Below, one piece after another: positions 33,162 to 44,857 of a DNA stretch of 60,975 nucleotides. Position numbers and translations under genes: made by a program. The first letter of the stretch is position 1. Every line of letters starts with the position of its first letter. The stretch is taken from the NCBI RefSeq assembly GCF_000313135.1, contig NW_004457323.1, positions 402,673-463,647 of the forward strand. The letters run 5' to 3'. The notes under the pieces were generated by a model that did no database searches, was not told the origin of the DNA, and saw only the letters and a list, made by a program, of their open reading frames with translations. This DNA comes from Acanthamoeba castellanii str. Neff. Lineage: Eukaryota > Discosea > Longamoebia > Acanthamoebidae.

Positions 33162-33511
33162 TCATAGCATCCAGAATGGGTGAATGGAGCAGGCCGACGA
33201 AGTGGTGATGACGGGATAGAAGGTCACCGCCTGCTGGGCTGCCTGTGAATTTTGAACACAAACCAACAACAATGAGAAGCGTCAGTGTGACTGAATGCCC
33301 AACCAACCACGGAACTCAGTGTACGCACCTGAGACGCCACCACGGCCACCGGCGCGGTCTGCTTCTGCACAGTAACGGTGGTGGCTGTGTAATAGGAGTC
33401 ATTTGAGTCAGGTGAGTTGCCTGTGTGTCATTGCGTGTGTGCGGCCGTACAATCTTGCGCCATGGAGAAGGCGAGGAGGCCGAGCAGTACGATAGCGAGC
33501 AGTCCCTTCAT
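33162..33511 (-). CDS. Small secreted protein of about 65 residues
   Basis: Three short exons, too small to stand out as one ORF. The ATG at 33511 gives a clear signal peptide, MKGLLAIVLLGLLAFSMAQ. A GTACGG...ACAG intron (about 33,385-33,452) joins it to STTVTVQKQTAPVAVVASQ. A second GTGCGT...CACAG intron (about 33,246-33,330) joins in frame to AAQQAVTFYPVITTSSACSI and a TGA at 33162-33164. The mature product would be about 45 residues with a single Cys. Function unknown. The consistent frame across both introns is the main support. Confidence 0.55.
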
Positions 33512-34104
33512 CTCTAGTGATCTTGGCTGATGTTGAGTGTGTGTGCTGGTAGGAGGAGCTGAGGTGTTGTGAAGAAAGGACGGACACCGCCCTTCCTTAC
33601 TCTATCCTGTACCCATAAAGGGATGCCTCTCGATGGTCTGTGGCTGACCGAAATGCAGCCGAAACTATGGCCACGACATTTGGTCCTGTAGTTGGTTGTC
33701 GTTTCGCAACGTTTGAAGGGAAAGTTAAAAATGTGAAACAAGGGTGTTGAGTGGGAGCTGGCTTCGTTCTCGCGTGCAACCTGGTCCCGGTGTAGACGAA
33801 CTCGGCGGTGTTCTTCCCCTGCTCTTCAGCCCTTTGAAACTCCAGGCTGACGTCACGTCATCGACGTGGACCAACCAACTGCGAAAAGTATAACGGAATG
33901 TCCAATCCCGGGTCACGAGCAAAGCGCCACACGAATTTGTCCGCGGAATTCGCAGGAGGGGCCACCACGAGACACCGCCGACCATCATCGGCCATCGACC
34001 AGCTTGATCCAACCGCACTGTAAGAGAGGCACCACACCTGCCACGCACTCGCACCAAACTACTCACCTCATTCCTGGGCCTTCTTGTTGTTCACTCGACA
34101 GAGC
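33512..34104. promoter_or_regulatory. Divergent intergenic region upstream of the small secreted protein and Hsp20 genes
   Basis: About 590 bp between two divergent start codons (33511 minus, 34105 plus), so it should contain both promoters. Short GAA/TTC-type blocks occur near 33,925-33,950, but I cannot make a firm heat-shock element call. No gene seen inside. Confidence 0.4.
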
Positions 34105-35213
34105 ATGGCCTGGTGGCGTAGACACTCGGATGGCAGTGTGGGCTCTTCTTCGGGGGGCCAGATGGCGAGCGAGCAAGGAATGACGGCGTCCTACGCATCG
34201 ATGGCGCCCGACGAGCCACCACCCGCCGCAGGAGGGGGCGATGGCTGCGCGTGGAAGATTGATCTGCAGCGAGGCGAGGGCGGCCGGCGCGTAGGGCGCA
34301 AGCGAGAGGCCGGGTCCATGTTCCGCAGCGGATGGGGCGGAGGCTGGGGGGCCGCCTTCGGTGCCCAGACCCCTCTGTCGCCACCAGGTAGCCCCCCCCC
34401 ACAAAGCTCCTCTTCTTCAAGCGCGTAGCGCGTAAGATGAAGAGGGTTGAGTAAGACTATATTTGTGTTTTACGTGAGTAGAGGCGGCAGAGCGGATGGA
34501 GAGGCAGAGGTGGGGCAAGCTGCCCGACATGGAGCGTGTGAGGGCCAACCCCAACATCGACCACGACAAGATGTGGCGGCCGAGGTGCTGCGTGGTCCCC
34601 CTCCCGCAGAAGTGTTGCCGCTGTGCTTTCGTCTCACCTCGTGCAACGCATGCGTAGATGTGACATCTTCCAGGAGGACCAAGACCACCTGAGGGTGGAG
34701 ATCGAGCTGCCCTCTATTCCCAAGTACAGTACTCTCCCTCGCGCTCTACGTCTACTTCTACGAGCGTGTGGAAGGGAAGATGAAGGTTTAATCTAAAAGC
34801 ACTTTCGTCTCAGAGAGGACATCAGCCTCACCTTGAAGGACAATGTGCTGGTCATCGCCGCTCTCAAGCCGCAAACGGGCGAAGAAGAGCACGGCGTCTA
34901 CTTCCAGAAGGAACGCAACTTTGGCCGCTTCTACCGCAAGGTACCACACGGCCGCCATTGGATCGTGGTGATGGCGGATCCGTGAGGAGCTCAGGCATTG
35001 CCTCGACAGATACCGCTGCCTGTCCCGGTCGAGCCCAAGTCTGCGCGGACGGAGCTAGACGCGGGCCTGCTGAGGCTCCATCTCAAGATCAGCAAGAAGA
35101 CCACCCCCGCCAGCAAGATGAGGACACCTAGCCTGATGGAGGTGTGCCGTCGGCAGGGATTCCCAGGTCTATGGCTTATGTGGAAGTGTAGTGGTCGACT
35201 TATGTACAGTTGA
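34105..35213 (+). CDS. Small heat-shock protein (Hsp20/alpha-crystallin domain)
   Basis: ATP-independent chaperone that holds unfolding proteins. The ATG at 34105 opens a long Gly/Ser/Arg-rich N-terminal region (MAWWRRHSDGSVGSSSGG). The next exon gives ERQRWGKLPDMERVRANPNI. The alpha-crystallin domain spans three exons: DIFQEDQDHLRVEIELPSIP (34.66-34.72 kb), EDISLTLKDNVLVIAALKPQ with HGVYFQKERNFGRFYRK (34.82-34.94 kb), and IPLPVPVEPKSARTELDAGL then LRLHLKISKK (35.0-35.1 kb). The beta-strand order and the A-x-x-x-x-G-V/L-L strand equivalent (ARTELDAGLL) are as expected. The C-terminal I-x-I/V motif is not obvious, and the end after KKTTPASK is uncertain: the stop used here is the first in frame, but an intron could change the tail. 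Confidence 0.85.
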
Positions 35214-35360
35214 AGAAGGAAGCATTCGAGCTTGAAGAAGGAGGGCGTGGCTGATTGCCCTACGCGCGCAGAGAGTTGAGGGATTCGCCGAAACAAAAAA
35301 GTCACCAGAAAAGACAAGATTGAAATTGCCAGTGGCGCAAGCAAGAGGAAGAGAGACGAG

Positions 35361-35962
35361 ATGGAGACCACAGGAGAACTGGAGAGGGAGAACGCCAGGC
35401 TGAAAGAGGAGGTGGCCCTACTGACCCGTGCCCTTGCAGCCTTCGAGTCGCCCACGAATTCGAGTGCGCCATTGGCAGATGAACAAGGTGCTGATTTTAG
35501 AGTTTATTTCTTCATTTATAAATGATTTATTTCTTGATTTACGTGGGTAGCCCCTAATATTATTTGTGTAATAATTATATTGTTTATTTATTTATTTGAT
35601 ATGTCTATATATTTATGTAGAGGCCCGCCGTATATTCGAACTGTTTGACGCCGACCAAGACGGTCTCCTCGACGAGCCAGAGCTGCGCCAGCTCGCTGCC
35701 CACCTTGGTACGCTCTAAACCAACTCTATATATATATCTTTATTCTATTTAACAAATATGAATATAATATGCACTGACTGGTGTACATACGCGCACAGGT
35801 GAGGAGGTGGGTGGTGAAGGATGGCCAGCGGGCGAAGGCTGGACGTTTGACCACTTCTACGGGTGGTGGTCGGCGCCCGACGAGCAGCCACCCGCCTCTC
35901 CCACCCCTGCGTCCTCTCCTCATCATCCGACTCTCGCAGCACTTCGCGCCAAGCTGAGGTGT

Positions 35963-36013
<51 letters not shown>

Positions 36014-37466
36014 GCATTACTTCTAAGATTGGGAGCGCAGGTCGAAGCACTACATGCGTACGGTGTTTCGGCTGGTGGAGAAGGCCAGCCAAGCGCCTCC
36101 GCCGCAAGTCCAGACAACCACCGGTTCGTTGGCTCTCAACTCGGCTCTTGACCTCTCTCCGTAGACCAAACCAACCAAACCAACCAACCATCAGACAAGG
36201 GCAAGGCGAAGGACAGAGGGGTGGAAGGCCCTGCGGACGCGGAAGCCGACGAACTGTGTAAGATCGACGTCAAGGTGCGCCGCGATCGTGAGTAGGCCTG
36301 TTGGCGCCCAGGCGAGATCTGGGATATGAATCAAGCAAGTCTCACTCGGCTGTGTGGCGAATGCAGGCGCAGGTGGGTCCTTTCGAGACAGCGGCGTGCG
36401 GGGCTGTTCTCAGCTACGCGTTTTCGCCTGACGACGCCCGACGTACGCCGCCCGCCTGATCAGAAGACTGTGCAGCCCCGCACGCATGGGAGCCGGTTCA
36501 TATGGTCTAATCCAAACCCACCAACTTACTGTCTTATCGTCGGGCGGGTCTTTGCACTCTCCACAGAGTATCGCAAGCAGTACCAGGCCAAAGACAAAGG
36601 AGCGCTTGTCTCGCTCTATCTCACCATCAAGGAAGGCGTTGATGGTACCTGTATTTATCCTTTTTTTGTACAATATTTTATTATATTCTTATTACTATTA
36701 TATTTATATATATTTTATTATTACTCGTTTGCTGATCACTCTGAGGTGCTCACAGACTTTGAGTTGGGCGAGCTGGCGGGCAACCTGAGGAACATCCTGC
36801 TGATGACGAAGCACAACTACCACTGCGCGGATTTCAAGATTCAGGTGGTCCGCGAGAACGGCGAGCGCACGTTCAAGATCACCCTCATCTTCGAGCACAA
36901 CTCCAGCCTGGAGTATGTCACAGGCAGGCACTCCTCGTCCTATCTACTCCTTGCTTTGCCTGACTGACCCACGTGCTATCGCGCGTGTCGTGTGCGTGTC
37001 GTGTGCGCGTCATGTGCGTGTCGTGCATGTCGAATTAAAAGGGATCTTGACGGGTTTCCAGATTCAGCGGCTGGACGCGCAGCTGGAGCTGTCGGAGGCG
37101 CCCCTCGACGAGGCGTCCAGCGAATTCATTCGCGCTCGCGCCTCCCTTTCGGCCCTCGTTCACCGCTCCGCCGTTGGTGCGCCCCGCCTCTTGCTATTCA
37201 GTTTTTCTTCCGTGTTTTGTTGCGCTGCTGCACTGTCGGAAGCTGTGGTCTGATAGCCCCCCTCCCCCTCTGCTACTATCACTGTAACTGGTCCCAGACT
37301 TCGTGCGGGCCATCATGTCCGACGGCGAGGAGCAGAGGCCGAACGGACAGCGTTCGGATCTCATCGCCCTGTTCTCTGCCCTCCGGTACCGACGAACTAC
37401 TTGAGTCGGGAGATTGCACCCACTCGCGTTCGCTAACCAAGCGTGTGTCGCGTGTGTTGCGCGCGG

Positions 37467-37501
<35 letters not shown>

Positions 37502-38060
37502 CTCTCATCAGCGATGTTGACCTCAACTTGCGGTTCGATGATGTGGGCGACTTGTTCCGCCAGGCCTTCTCCGATGCACCTGTCGCCGACCTGCGAGGCT
37601 GGCCCACCGGTACTCAGCCCACACACAGCCGCCGCCACCTCCGCCGCCTTCAAACTAACGACATTCACCTCGGCCGCCCATCCGTCGTAACGCCCCAGCC
37701 AAGGTACTGGTGGCCGGACTGCTGCGCAGCGGGCTCTCGAAAAAGGACGAGGCCGACGCGGTCCTGCGGTCGTCCTACGCCAACGTGAAGAAGTTCCTCC
37801 GTGGCCTCGATTCGCTTCGCTTCCAGATCGGATGTACGCGGCCCGCCCGTCATTCATTCACGTCGCTGCAATCTGTCCACGACGGTCTAATGAGTGTTTC
37901 TCAAACACAACGTTGCTCACCTCTTAACCTCTTGCGTGTGTGCTTTCTGCGTGACATCACACACACAGCCAACATCTTCCAGTTGAAGTGCAACAACCTG
38001 GACATCATCGCGTTCCTGCCCACAGTCGTGGAGCTGGGCCTTTCCGGCTCCAGCACTTGA
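35361..38060 (+). CDS. EF-hand and coiled-coil protein of unknown function
   Basis: About 11 exons. The ATG at 35361 gives a leucine-zipper-like coiled coil (GELERENARLKEEVALLTRA). The next exon carries a canonical EF-hand, RIFELFDADQDGLLDEPELR (about 35.63-35.70 kb), with Asp at loop positions 1, 3 and 5 and Glu at 12, so calcium binding is likely. Later exons (RTVFRLVEKASQ; VGPFETAACGAVLSYAFSPD; YQAKDKGALVSLYLTIKEG; LAGNLRNILLMTKHNYHCAD; LVAGLLRSGLSKKDEADAVL; IFQLKCNNLDIIAFLPTVVE) form a mixed alpha/beta region I do not recognise. TGA at 38058-38060. Introns carry (ACGC)n at 35,960-36,012 and (GT)n at 37,468-37,500. A short upstream exon cannot be excluded, since an in-frame stop lies about 85 bp before the ATG. 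Confidence 0.7.
35955..36012. repeat. (CACG)n microsatellite in an intron
   Basis: About 13 near-perfect copies of the tetramer CGCA/CACG inside an intron of the EF-hand gene. One of the longest pure microsatellites in the window. Confidence 0.95.
37467..37501. repeat. (GT)n microsatellite in an intron
   Basis: About 16 GT copies in an intron of the EF-hand gene, preceded by a GTGTCGCGTGTG-type degenerate stretch. Confidence 0.95.
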
Positions 38061-38228
38061 TGATGGCCTTCCTCTTTTTTTGTCTTCTTTGTATACACTC
38101 AGCTGGCCCACAGAACCACTTACACCATCCCCTGCGTCTCCAGCTGTGCATGTGCGCGTGCGTGCGCGGTCGTGTGCGCGTGCGTGTGCGGTCGTATGCG
38201 GTACAGATGCAAGAGTGTTTAATGCGAT

Positions 38229-38956
38229 TTAGCTCTGGTGCATGGCTACGAGAGAGGACCACCACGTGGCTGACAAGCGGCCGGCCGAGGAGGGAGTGGG
38301 CGGCGCGGGCGTCAGCGGACACGAACCGCCCGACACGGCCGAGCACGTGCAGGGCGCGCACGACGCGTCGCTGTAGCTGTCGACCGTCGGCTGCGGGTAG
38401 GCCGTCGCCGCACCCGCGCCGCGGCAGTCACGGAACACGCCCCGGTTGGTCACCGGGAACGCGGCCGACGAGCTGTTGCCAGGGAACTCGATTCCAGCGC
38501 CGTTGCATGGGAACACCGTGTACTCGCCGCCCCAGGTCACACCGATGGAGGCGTCGAGGCCGGCCACCGGCGCCCGGCTGCGCACGTCGCCGGGCCGCAG
38601 GACCAGGGCGCCGTACTGGTCGACCCGCGCGGCGTTGATGCCCAGCTGTACCATGCCGCGGGCGCCGTCCAGGGCCGCGTTGGCGCCCAGGCCCGCCGCG
38701 CCGCCGCGGAGGAGCGCATCGGTGATGGTGATCGTGCTGTCGGACGCGGACGAGATGTAGGCGAAGCCGCCGTCGCCGCCGGGCTGCTGCTGCTCTTGAT
38801 CGCCAGCGCCGCCGGGGCCGCCGAGAAGGGTGAGCTGGCCTTCGACCCGCAGCTGGCTAAGTTCAGACGCGGCCATTAGTGCGTAGCCGCCAGACGAAGC
38901 AGCGCCCAACGTGTTGCTTCCACCCGCCTCTGCGCGCCAGCTTGTCAGGTCCAGTG

Positions 38957-38989
<33 letters not shown>

Positions 38990-41900
38990 CATACGAGAAA
39001 GAGAGGCAAACGCACGGCCTTGGAGCAGGGCGGCGCCGGTGATGGTGATCTTGCCGCCGGTGTAGGAGTGGACCAACACCAAGGGGGCAACTTCGTCGCG
39101 CTCGGCGCGCCTCAGCAGCCTCTCGAGCGGCTGCGCCTGCGGATCCAGGCCCAGCCCTGCGTCGCCGCGCGTGGCCGCAGGGGCGCGCCGTACCGGCTGG
39201 GGCACGTTGCGCAGGTTGACGTCGCCCCGCTTGCCACCGATGATGGTGACGTCGCCCGCACTCACCGCCGCGCCAACGTTCACGGACTCGATCCCGCCTC
39301 GCGCCGCGCTGCCCGCTGACGGCGCCGCTCCATCCCACCACTCTGCTCATACGCAACACGACACGACACACATGGTACGACACACAGTGAGTGTAATTTG
39401 TCGCACACGACACGACAAACGACACGACACACGGTGAGCGCACCTGCGTCGACGCCGCCGGCGCTGCCGCCGGAAATGCGCAGGCTGCCGCGGCCCCCGC
39501 CGACGGTCAACACGGAGTCGTCCCGCATGTGCACGCCGGCCCGCAGGTCAGTTGTGGTGCCCACCACGTAGCCCGCATCCACGCTGCCGCCATTGCCCGT
39601 GCCGTTGACCGCGTTACCGCCCTGGCCGCTGACCAGATCGACCGCTGGTTGATGAATTGGTGACGTCAGCAGTCGACCAACGGCGTGGGGAGGATCGCAG
39701 GTGCGTACCGTTAGCGGTGATGGTGGACGAGCTGAAGCCGCGCACGAAGGCGAGGGCGCCCTGGCCTCCGTCGCCGGAACCGCCGATAGCCGCCCCGCCG
39801 TCGCCTCCAGCGATGCTGATGTTGCCGCCCACCGTCACACTCGCGCCCAGAACTACATTCATCACCACCAACCACATTAGCAGCTTCTTCTTCATCAACA
39901 TAAGAAGTGGTGCCGTACCTGCTAGTCCAGCGGGGGCGGCCCAGCCGCCTGGGCCTCCGCGGCCGACGCCGCCGCTGCATCCGGTGATGACGAGGTGGCG
40001 CTTGACAGACAGCGCGGCCCCGAAGGAGTTCAGAGTGACGCCGCCCTGGTTCGCAGCGAGCTGGGCCGGCTGGGCCAGGCTGCAGTTGCCGCCCCAGCCG
40101 GCGGAGCCCTCGCCGCCGGTCGCGCTGGTGAGGTGCATGTCGCGGCCGACCTGGACGAACAGCGAAGGCCGCCAGGCCTGGCTCCGCTTCACCGCGATTG
40201 GCTGTGCCACGTCATCCGAGTCGCGCTGGTGATTGGGTGTAAGTAAAAGCTGCTGATGTGGCGGCTCTAGAGTGGAGGGAGTACCGCGAGCAGGAAGCTC
40301 GGGCCGACGTTGCCGCCCTGGGCGCCTCGGCCTCCGCGGCCGCTGGTCAGGGTCAAGTCCCTGGCGACCGTCACCGTGCCCGCCTGCACCATCACCAGGC
40401 CCGCCACGCCTCCGTCGCCACCGAGCGAGTCGTCGCTCGTGGTGGCGTTGCCTCCGTCGCCCGCCCGCACCACCGCGTTCGTGTTCAGGGCCAGGTCGCC
40501 GCCCTGCCAGAGCGAAACAGTCGACGAACCGCCGCGGCCTGTGCCTCGCCACGAACCAACGCGCAAGTCAGCACACGAGGAACCTTCACTCCAATGGAGC
40601 TTCAAGAGAGTCGGGCACCGCCGGCCTGGGCGCCAGCGCCGCCGGGACCAGCGACAAGCTGCAGGTCGTTGGACAAGGAGAGCCGTCCGCCGAGGCCCAC
40701 GGTCAGATCTATGTTTCCTGCGTTGCCGCCGTCACTCCTGCACACACCACGAATGTCAGTCCTGGAATGATCATAGTTTTCTTAACTCCGAGAGTTGGAA
40801 GGGCTGCTGTACGTTCCGCTGCCACCGCTTCCGGTCTGGAGGAGGAACCCGGCCTTGGAACTGTTGACAGCCAAGGCGTTCATGAGGAGGGACAGGGTCA
40901 CATCACCCGAAGCGCCGCCGATGGCGCTGCCGCGTCCACCATCGCCAGAGGCCGCGACGAACGAGCCTCGGACATAAAGCCTGCCCGAGACGGTGTTGGC
41001 TTCGGTCGGTGTGGGGTCCACGGAAGGCGCCGGGGCCACCTTGACGAAGCCGCTTGCGCCGCCGGCCGCGGCGTCGGCCGACTGCAGCGCCACCTCACCC
41101 CGCACCTCCACCGTCGAACCTGAAACCACCAGCGACACGTTGCCCGTGTTACCGCCAACCACGCCCTCCTGCCCATAGTGCGAAGTAACCGCCAGGTCGC
41201 CCTTGACCTACAGTAATCACGAAACGTTGCGTGATCAGCGCTTGCATGTCGTGTGTCGTGTGTCGTGTGTCGTGTGTCGTGCCGTGTTGTGTTGTGTGCG
41301 TTAAGTTAGGTACGATGATGTCGGAGGTGAGGAAGGAGGCGCCGGAAGCCCAGCCGTCGAGCATGGGCGTGCGAAACTGGCTGGCCTGGGAGGCCGGGCC
41401 GCCGGTGACCCGGAGGTCGCCCTCGATCGTCATGCGCGTGTAGGTCATCACCAATCGGGCCAGGCTGAGCGACGTCAGCGCCACCGAACCACCAATCGCT
41501 ACCTTGCCGCCCTGGATGGCCATCCGCCCCTCAGCCGTGCCTGCGCTCACACCAACAGAGAATACATAGGAGTTAAAATGGGCGGGCTCTGGGCTGTGAG
41601 CTCAGTGGCGAGCGTACTGGGGCCGCCGACGATGAGATCGCCGGGGTGCTGGAAGTCGGAGTAGGTGAGGATGAGGGTGGTCGAGGCCGACGTGTCATTG
41701 GACGGGTTGAAGACCGTCAGACGGCCCTTGTTCACCACCATGCCGAAGACCACGTTGAAGGAGGTGGTCGACAGTTCACCTATAACTCCGGTGTTAACAT
41801 TCCACACCTTGTTGTGGTCGGAGTTAAAAAAAGTGGTCTTGGTACCATTGATGTAGAGGGCGCCCTGTTGGATGGAGACGAAGGCCACATCGACGGCCGG

Positions 41901-42152
41901 AGCGCTCTTGGCGATGGTGACGGGCGCGTAGTTGATTCCGAGGACGCCGATAACGGCCGTGTCCTCCGGCCCGGGAATGCCAGTGCCGTCGCCGCACTGC
42001 GTCCAGGTTGCGGGGTCGTGCCACAACCCGCCCCCCGCCACGCTCTGGCACGTCAGGGCGCCCACCAGGGGCCACGGGTTGATGATGATGAGTAGCGCGA
42101 CCACCGCATGAAGGACCCACAAGGGTCGGCTCATTGTGGTTTTGTTGTTCAT
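38229..42152 (-). CDS. Large secreted glycine-rich surface protein, copy A
   Basis: Multi-exon gene for a protein of roughly 1,000 residues. The ATG at 42152 leads into a signal peptide (VLHAVVALLIIINPWPLVGA). The mature start, LTCQSVAGGGLWHDPATWTQ, then GIPGPEDTAVIG, resembles the Trp-rich opening of G8-like beta domains. The rest alternates short beta-strand patterns (VTVARDLTLTSG, LAVTGNA-like) with Gly-rich turns (GGxGG, GRGGRG), as in beta-helix or beta-roll adhesins. Near the C-terminus come YTVFPCNGAGIEFPGNSS and RDCRGAGAATAYPQP, then a Cys-rich segment (DASCAPCTCSAVSGGSCPL), with TAA at 38229-38231. A paralogue with the same start and end lies at 46.06-49.97 kb. Surface or cyst-wall adhesion is inferred from architecture only. 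Confidence 0.78.
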
Positions 42153-42509
42153 GAGTGTTCGTGTCCGGGCGTGGTTTGAATGGCCAAGGGTCCGCGGGGT
42201 GGTGAGATGTTTGAAAGAGGGTGTGCGGTTGTTGCGCGAGATAAGAGTCGGCGCGAAGTGGCGAATGGGAGACGAGGTGGGGTGCAGTGTTCTCCCAGTG
42301 GGCGGCTCTCTTCATTTTCACCAATGGGCGGGCAGACCACACTCGTCCTTCATCTCCAGTCCGGAATGAACCCCTGCGTTCATCACACCGCGAGGGCTTC
42401 GAAAATAGACAAAAACAAGAAAATGTTAAAATTAAAATCTTCAATTTCCAGGAAAAGATTAAAGAAAAAGAAATGAACGTAAAAAGTACTTTTTAAATCA
42501 TCTCGAGAC
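42153..42509. promoter_or_regulatory. Divergent promoter region between surface protein A and DNA polymerase beta
   Basis: 357 bp between opposite start codons (42152 minus and 42510 plus). GC-rich on the left, A-rich on the right (42,400-42,500), which probably holds the polymerase 5' UTR. No gene seen. Confidence 0.45.
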
Positions 42510-44697
42510 ATGGATCGATTCGTGACGAAGAGCAAGCGACCGGGAGCTTCCCCTACGAAGAAGCAAGAGGATGAGGAGGAGGGCGGACTGGCGTGGCCCT
42601 CACCCCCCAAGCTCGTAGGCAAAAAAAGGAAATCAAACGAATTGGCAGCGAGAGAGGATGAAAATGAACAAAATGCGTCAGTGCAAGATGAAAGAGAGGT
42701 AAAGAAACCGAAGAAGGCCGTGGTCGGCATGCGTCGCCCGGCGGGCAAGCACCAGACGTCGGAGGTCACCCTCGAGAAGCACGACAACTACAACCAAAAG
42801 CTCACCGCCATCCTCGCAGGTATTACATTTATTATTTTATCAATGTTTCTTTACATTTAAAAAGAAATGTTATTTAATTGCTGGCGCTGTGGCAGAGCTG
42901 GGACAGATCGAGAAGTCGAAGGGGCAAATGCACAGGGCCAGGGCCTACGAGAAGGCCGTGCGCGCTCTGCGCAACCACCCAACCGCCATCACCTCCGTAC
43001 GGAGCACTTTCCGCGTGTTGCTTCGTGCGTGTCGTGCGTGCGTGCGCTGATGCTATGGTGTCGTGCAGGGTACGGAGGCGCAGAAGCTCGATGGCATCGG
43101 CAAGAAGATCGGCCTCAAGATAGACGAGATCCTGGCCACGGGTAAGCTCAAGAAGCTCGACACGCTCAACGAGGACCCGAAGACCAAGGCCCTCAACCTC
43201 TTCCAGCAGGTCCCTCCTTCCATCATCAACCATGGTCATCCTTGAATGCTACCTGATCACAGCACACGCACCACCGCACACGCACCACCGCACACGCACG
43301 TACGCACACGCAGATCTCTGGATTTGGTCCGGTTGCTGCGAAGAAGCTGATTGATGATGGTGTCACCACGCTCGAGGACCTGGAAAAGCTGAAGCACACC
43401 TTCACGCACCACCAGAGGATCGGTGCGTACGCACTCTTCACTCATATCAACTGACGCACACGCACACGCACACAACACCTCACCCATACCACACGCACAC
43501 GCACCACCGCACACGCACACGCACACGCAGGACTCAAACACTTTCACGAGTTCAACGAGCGCATTCCGCGCGCGGAGATGGAGCAACTCGAGAAAATCAT
43601 CAAAGAAACGCTGTCCGAGGTCGACGAGGAGCTCATCGGCACCACCTGCGGCAGCTATCGACGAGGCGCCGAGTCCAGCGGCGATGTACTGCCTTACAGT
43701 CCCTATTTGTTGTCAGTTGTTGGTTGCTAATGGTGACGCGCGCACACACGCACACACGCACACACGCACATGCCCCACCGCACACACACGCACACACGCG
43801 CACGCACAGATCGACGTCCTGCTCACACATCCGAAGTACACGGTGGCCACCAAAAAGAAGCCCGAAGCGCAGTACCTGTCCCGCGTCGGTAAGAGTCGCG
43901 TGCCTCACAGCATTTTTTTAAAATTATTGATTTTATTTCGTTTAATTGATTAATTTTATTCATTTATCTGTTTTTGGTGGGTTGCAGTGGAGGCGCTGAA
44001 GCGGAAGGGCTTGATCACGGACGACATATCGCAGGGCAGCTCCAAGTACATGGGCGTCTGCAAATTGGTACGTCGTGGACTGTGTGCCTCCAACGTTGAC
44101 TCCACACTAATGCCCAACGCCCGGTTGAACAGCCCGACGATGAAGATGAAGCGAAAGAGAAGAAGGAGAAGAAGAAGCAAGACAGCGAAGGGGAAGAAGA
44201 AGAGGAAGAAGTAGAAGTAGAAGCAAAGAAAAAGAAGCGCCTGCACCGACGAATCGATCTGAGGGTGATCCCCTACGAGAACTACTACTGCGGACTGCTC
44301 TACTTTACAGGTACCCCTCTGCGCACATACATCATTGCAGTTGTTTTTTTTAATGTTGGCTGTGCTGAGCACCACACGCGGCCGACCACACACCTTGAAC
44401 CACCGCCCCCCCCACACAGGAAGCGATTTCTTCAACCAGCAGATGAGGAAGATCGCTCTGGACCGCGGGTTCACCCTCAACGAGTACGACGTGTGCCCTG
44501 GTACGCAACACACAACACACCATCAATGGCCGATGGCCGCACTGAGGGTGGAGGGCTGATCACACGACACACGACACGCTCGGCACGCAGTGGGGTCGAC
44601 GGGGGTGAAGGGCGACCCGATCGAGGTGCACAGCGAGGAGGACATCTTCGAGCTCCTGGGCATGACCTACAAGAGCCCCGAACAGCGCAACCTCTGA
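42510..44697 (+). CDS. POLB: DNA polymerase beta (family X, base-excision repair)
   Basis: Gap-filling polymerase and dRP lyase. The ATG at 42510 (MDRFVTKSKRPG) starts a Lys/Glu-rich extension of about 80 residues absent from the vertebrate enzyme. The 8-kDa lyase domain follows (NYNQKLTAILA; KLDGIGKKIGLKIDEILATG), with the Schiff-base Lys in LKIDEI. Fingers/HhH region: ISGFGPVAAKKLIDDG. Palm: GSYRRGAESSGD then IDVLLTHPKY, carrying two catalytic Asp, and HRRIDLRVIPYENYYCGLLY with the third. The thumb ends TGSDFFNQQMRKIALDRGFT and GDPIEVHSEEDIFELLGMTY; TGA at 44695-44697. A Lys/Glu-rich insertion of about 40 residues sits between the second and third catalytic Asp. There is no BRCT domain, separating it from lambda and mu. 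All catalytic residues are present. Confidence 0.95.
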
Positions 44698-44857
44698 CCA
44701 CACGCACACGCACACGCACACGCACACTCCATTGTCCATCGTGTACACTAAAGAGAGGCACCTTGCGTATGTGGGAAGAGCTGTTGTTGCAATGCTTGTG
44801 TGAAGGTGAAGCGAATGATGTGGTCACTATCGCCTTCTACATCCCAACCTGAGCGCT

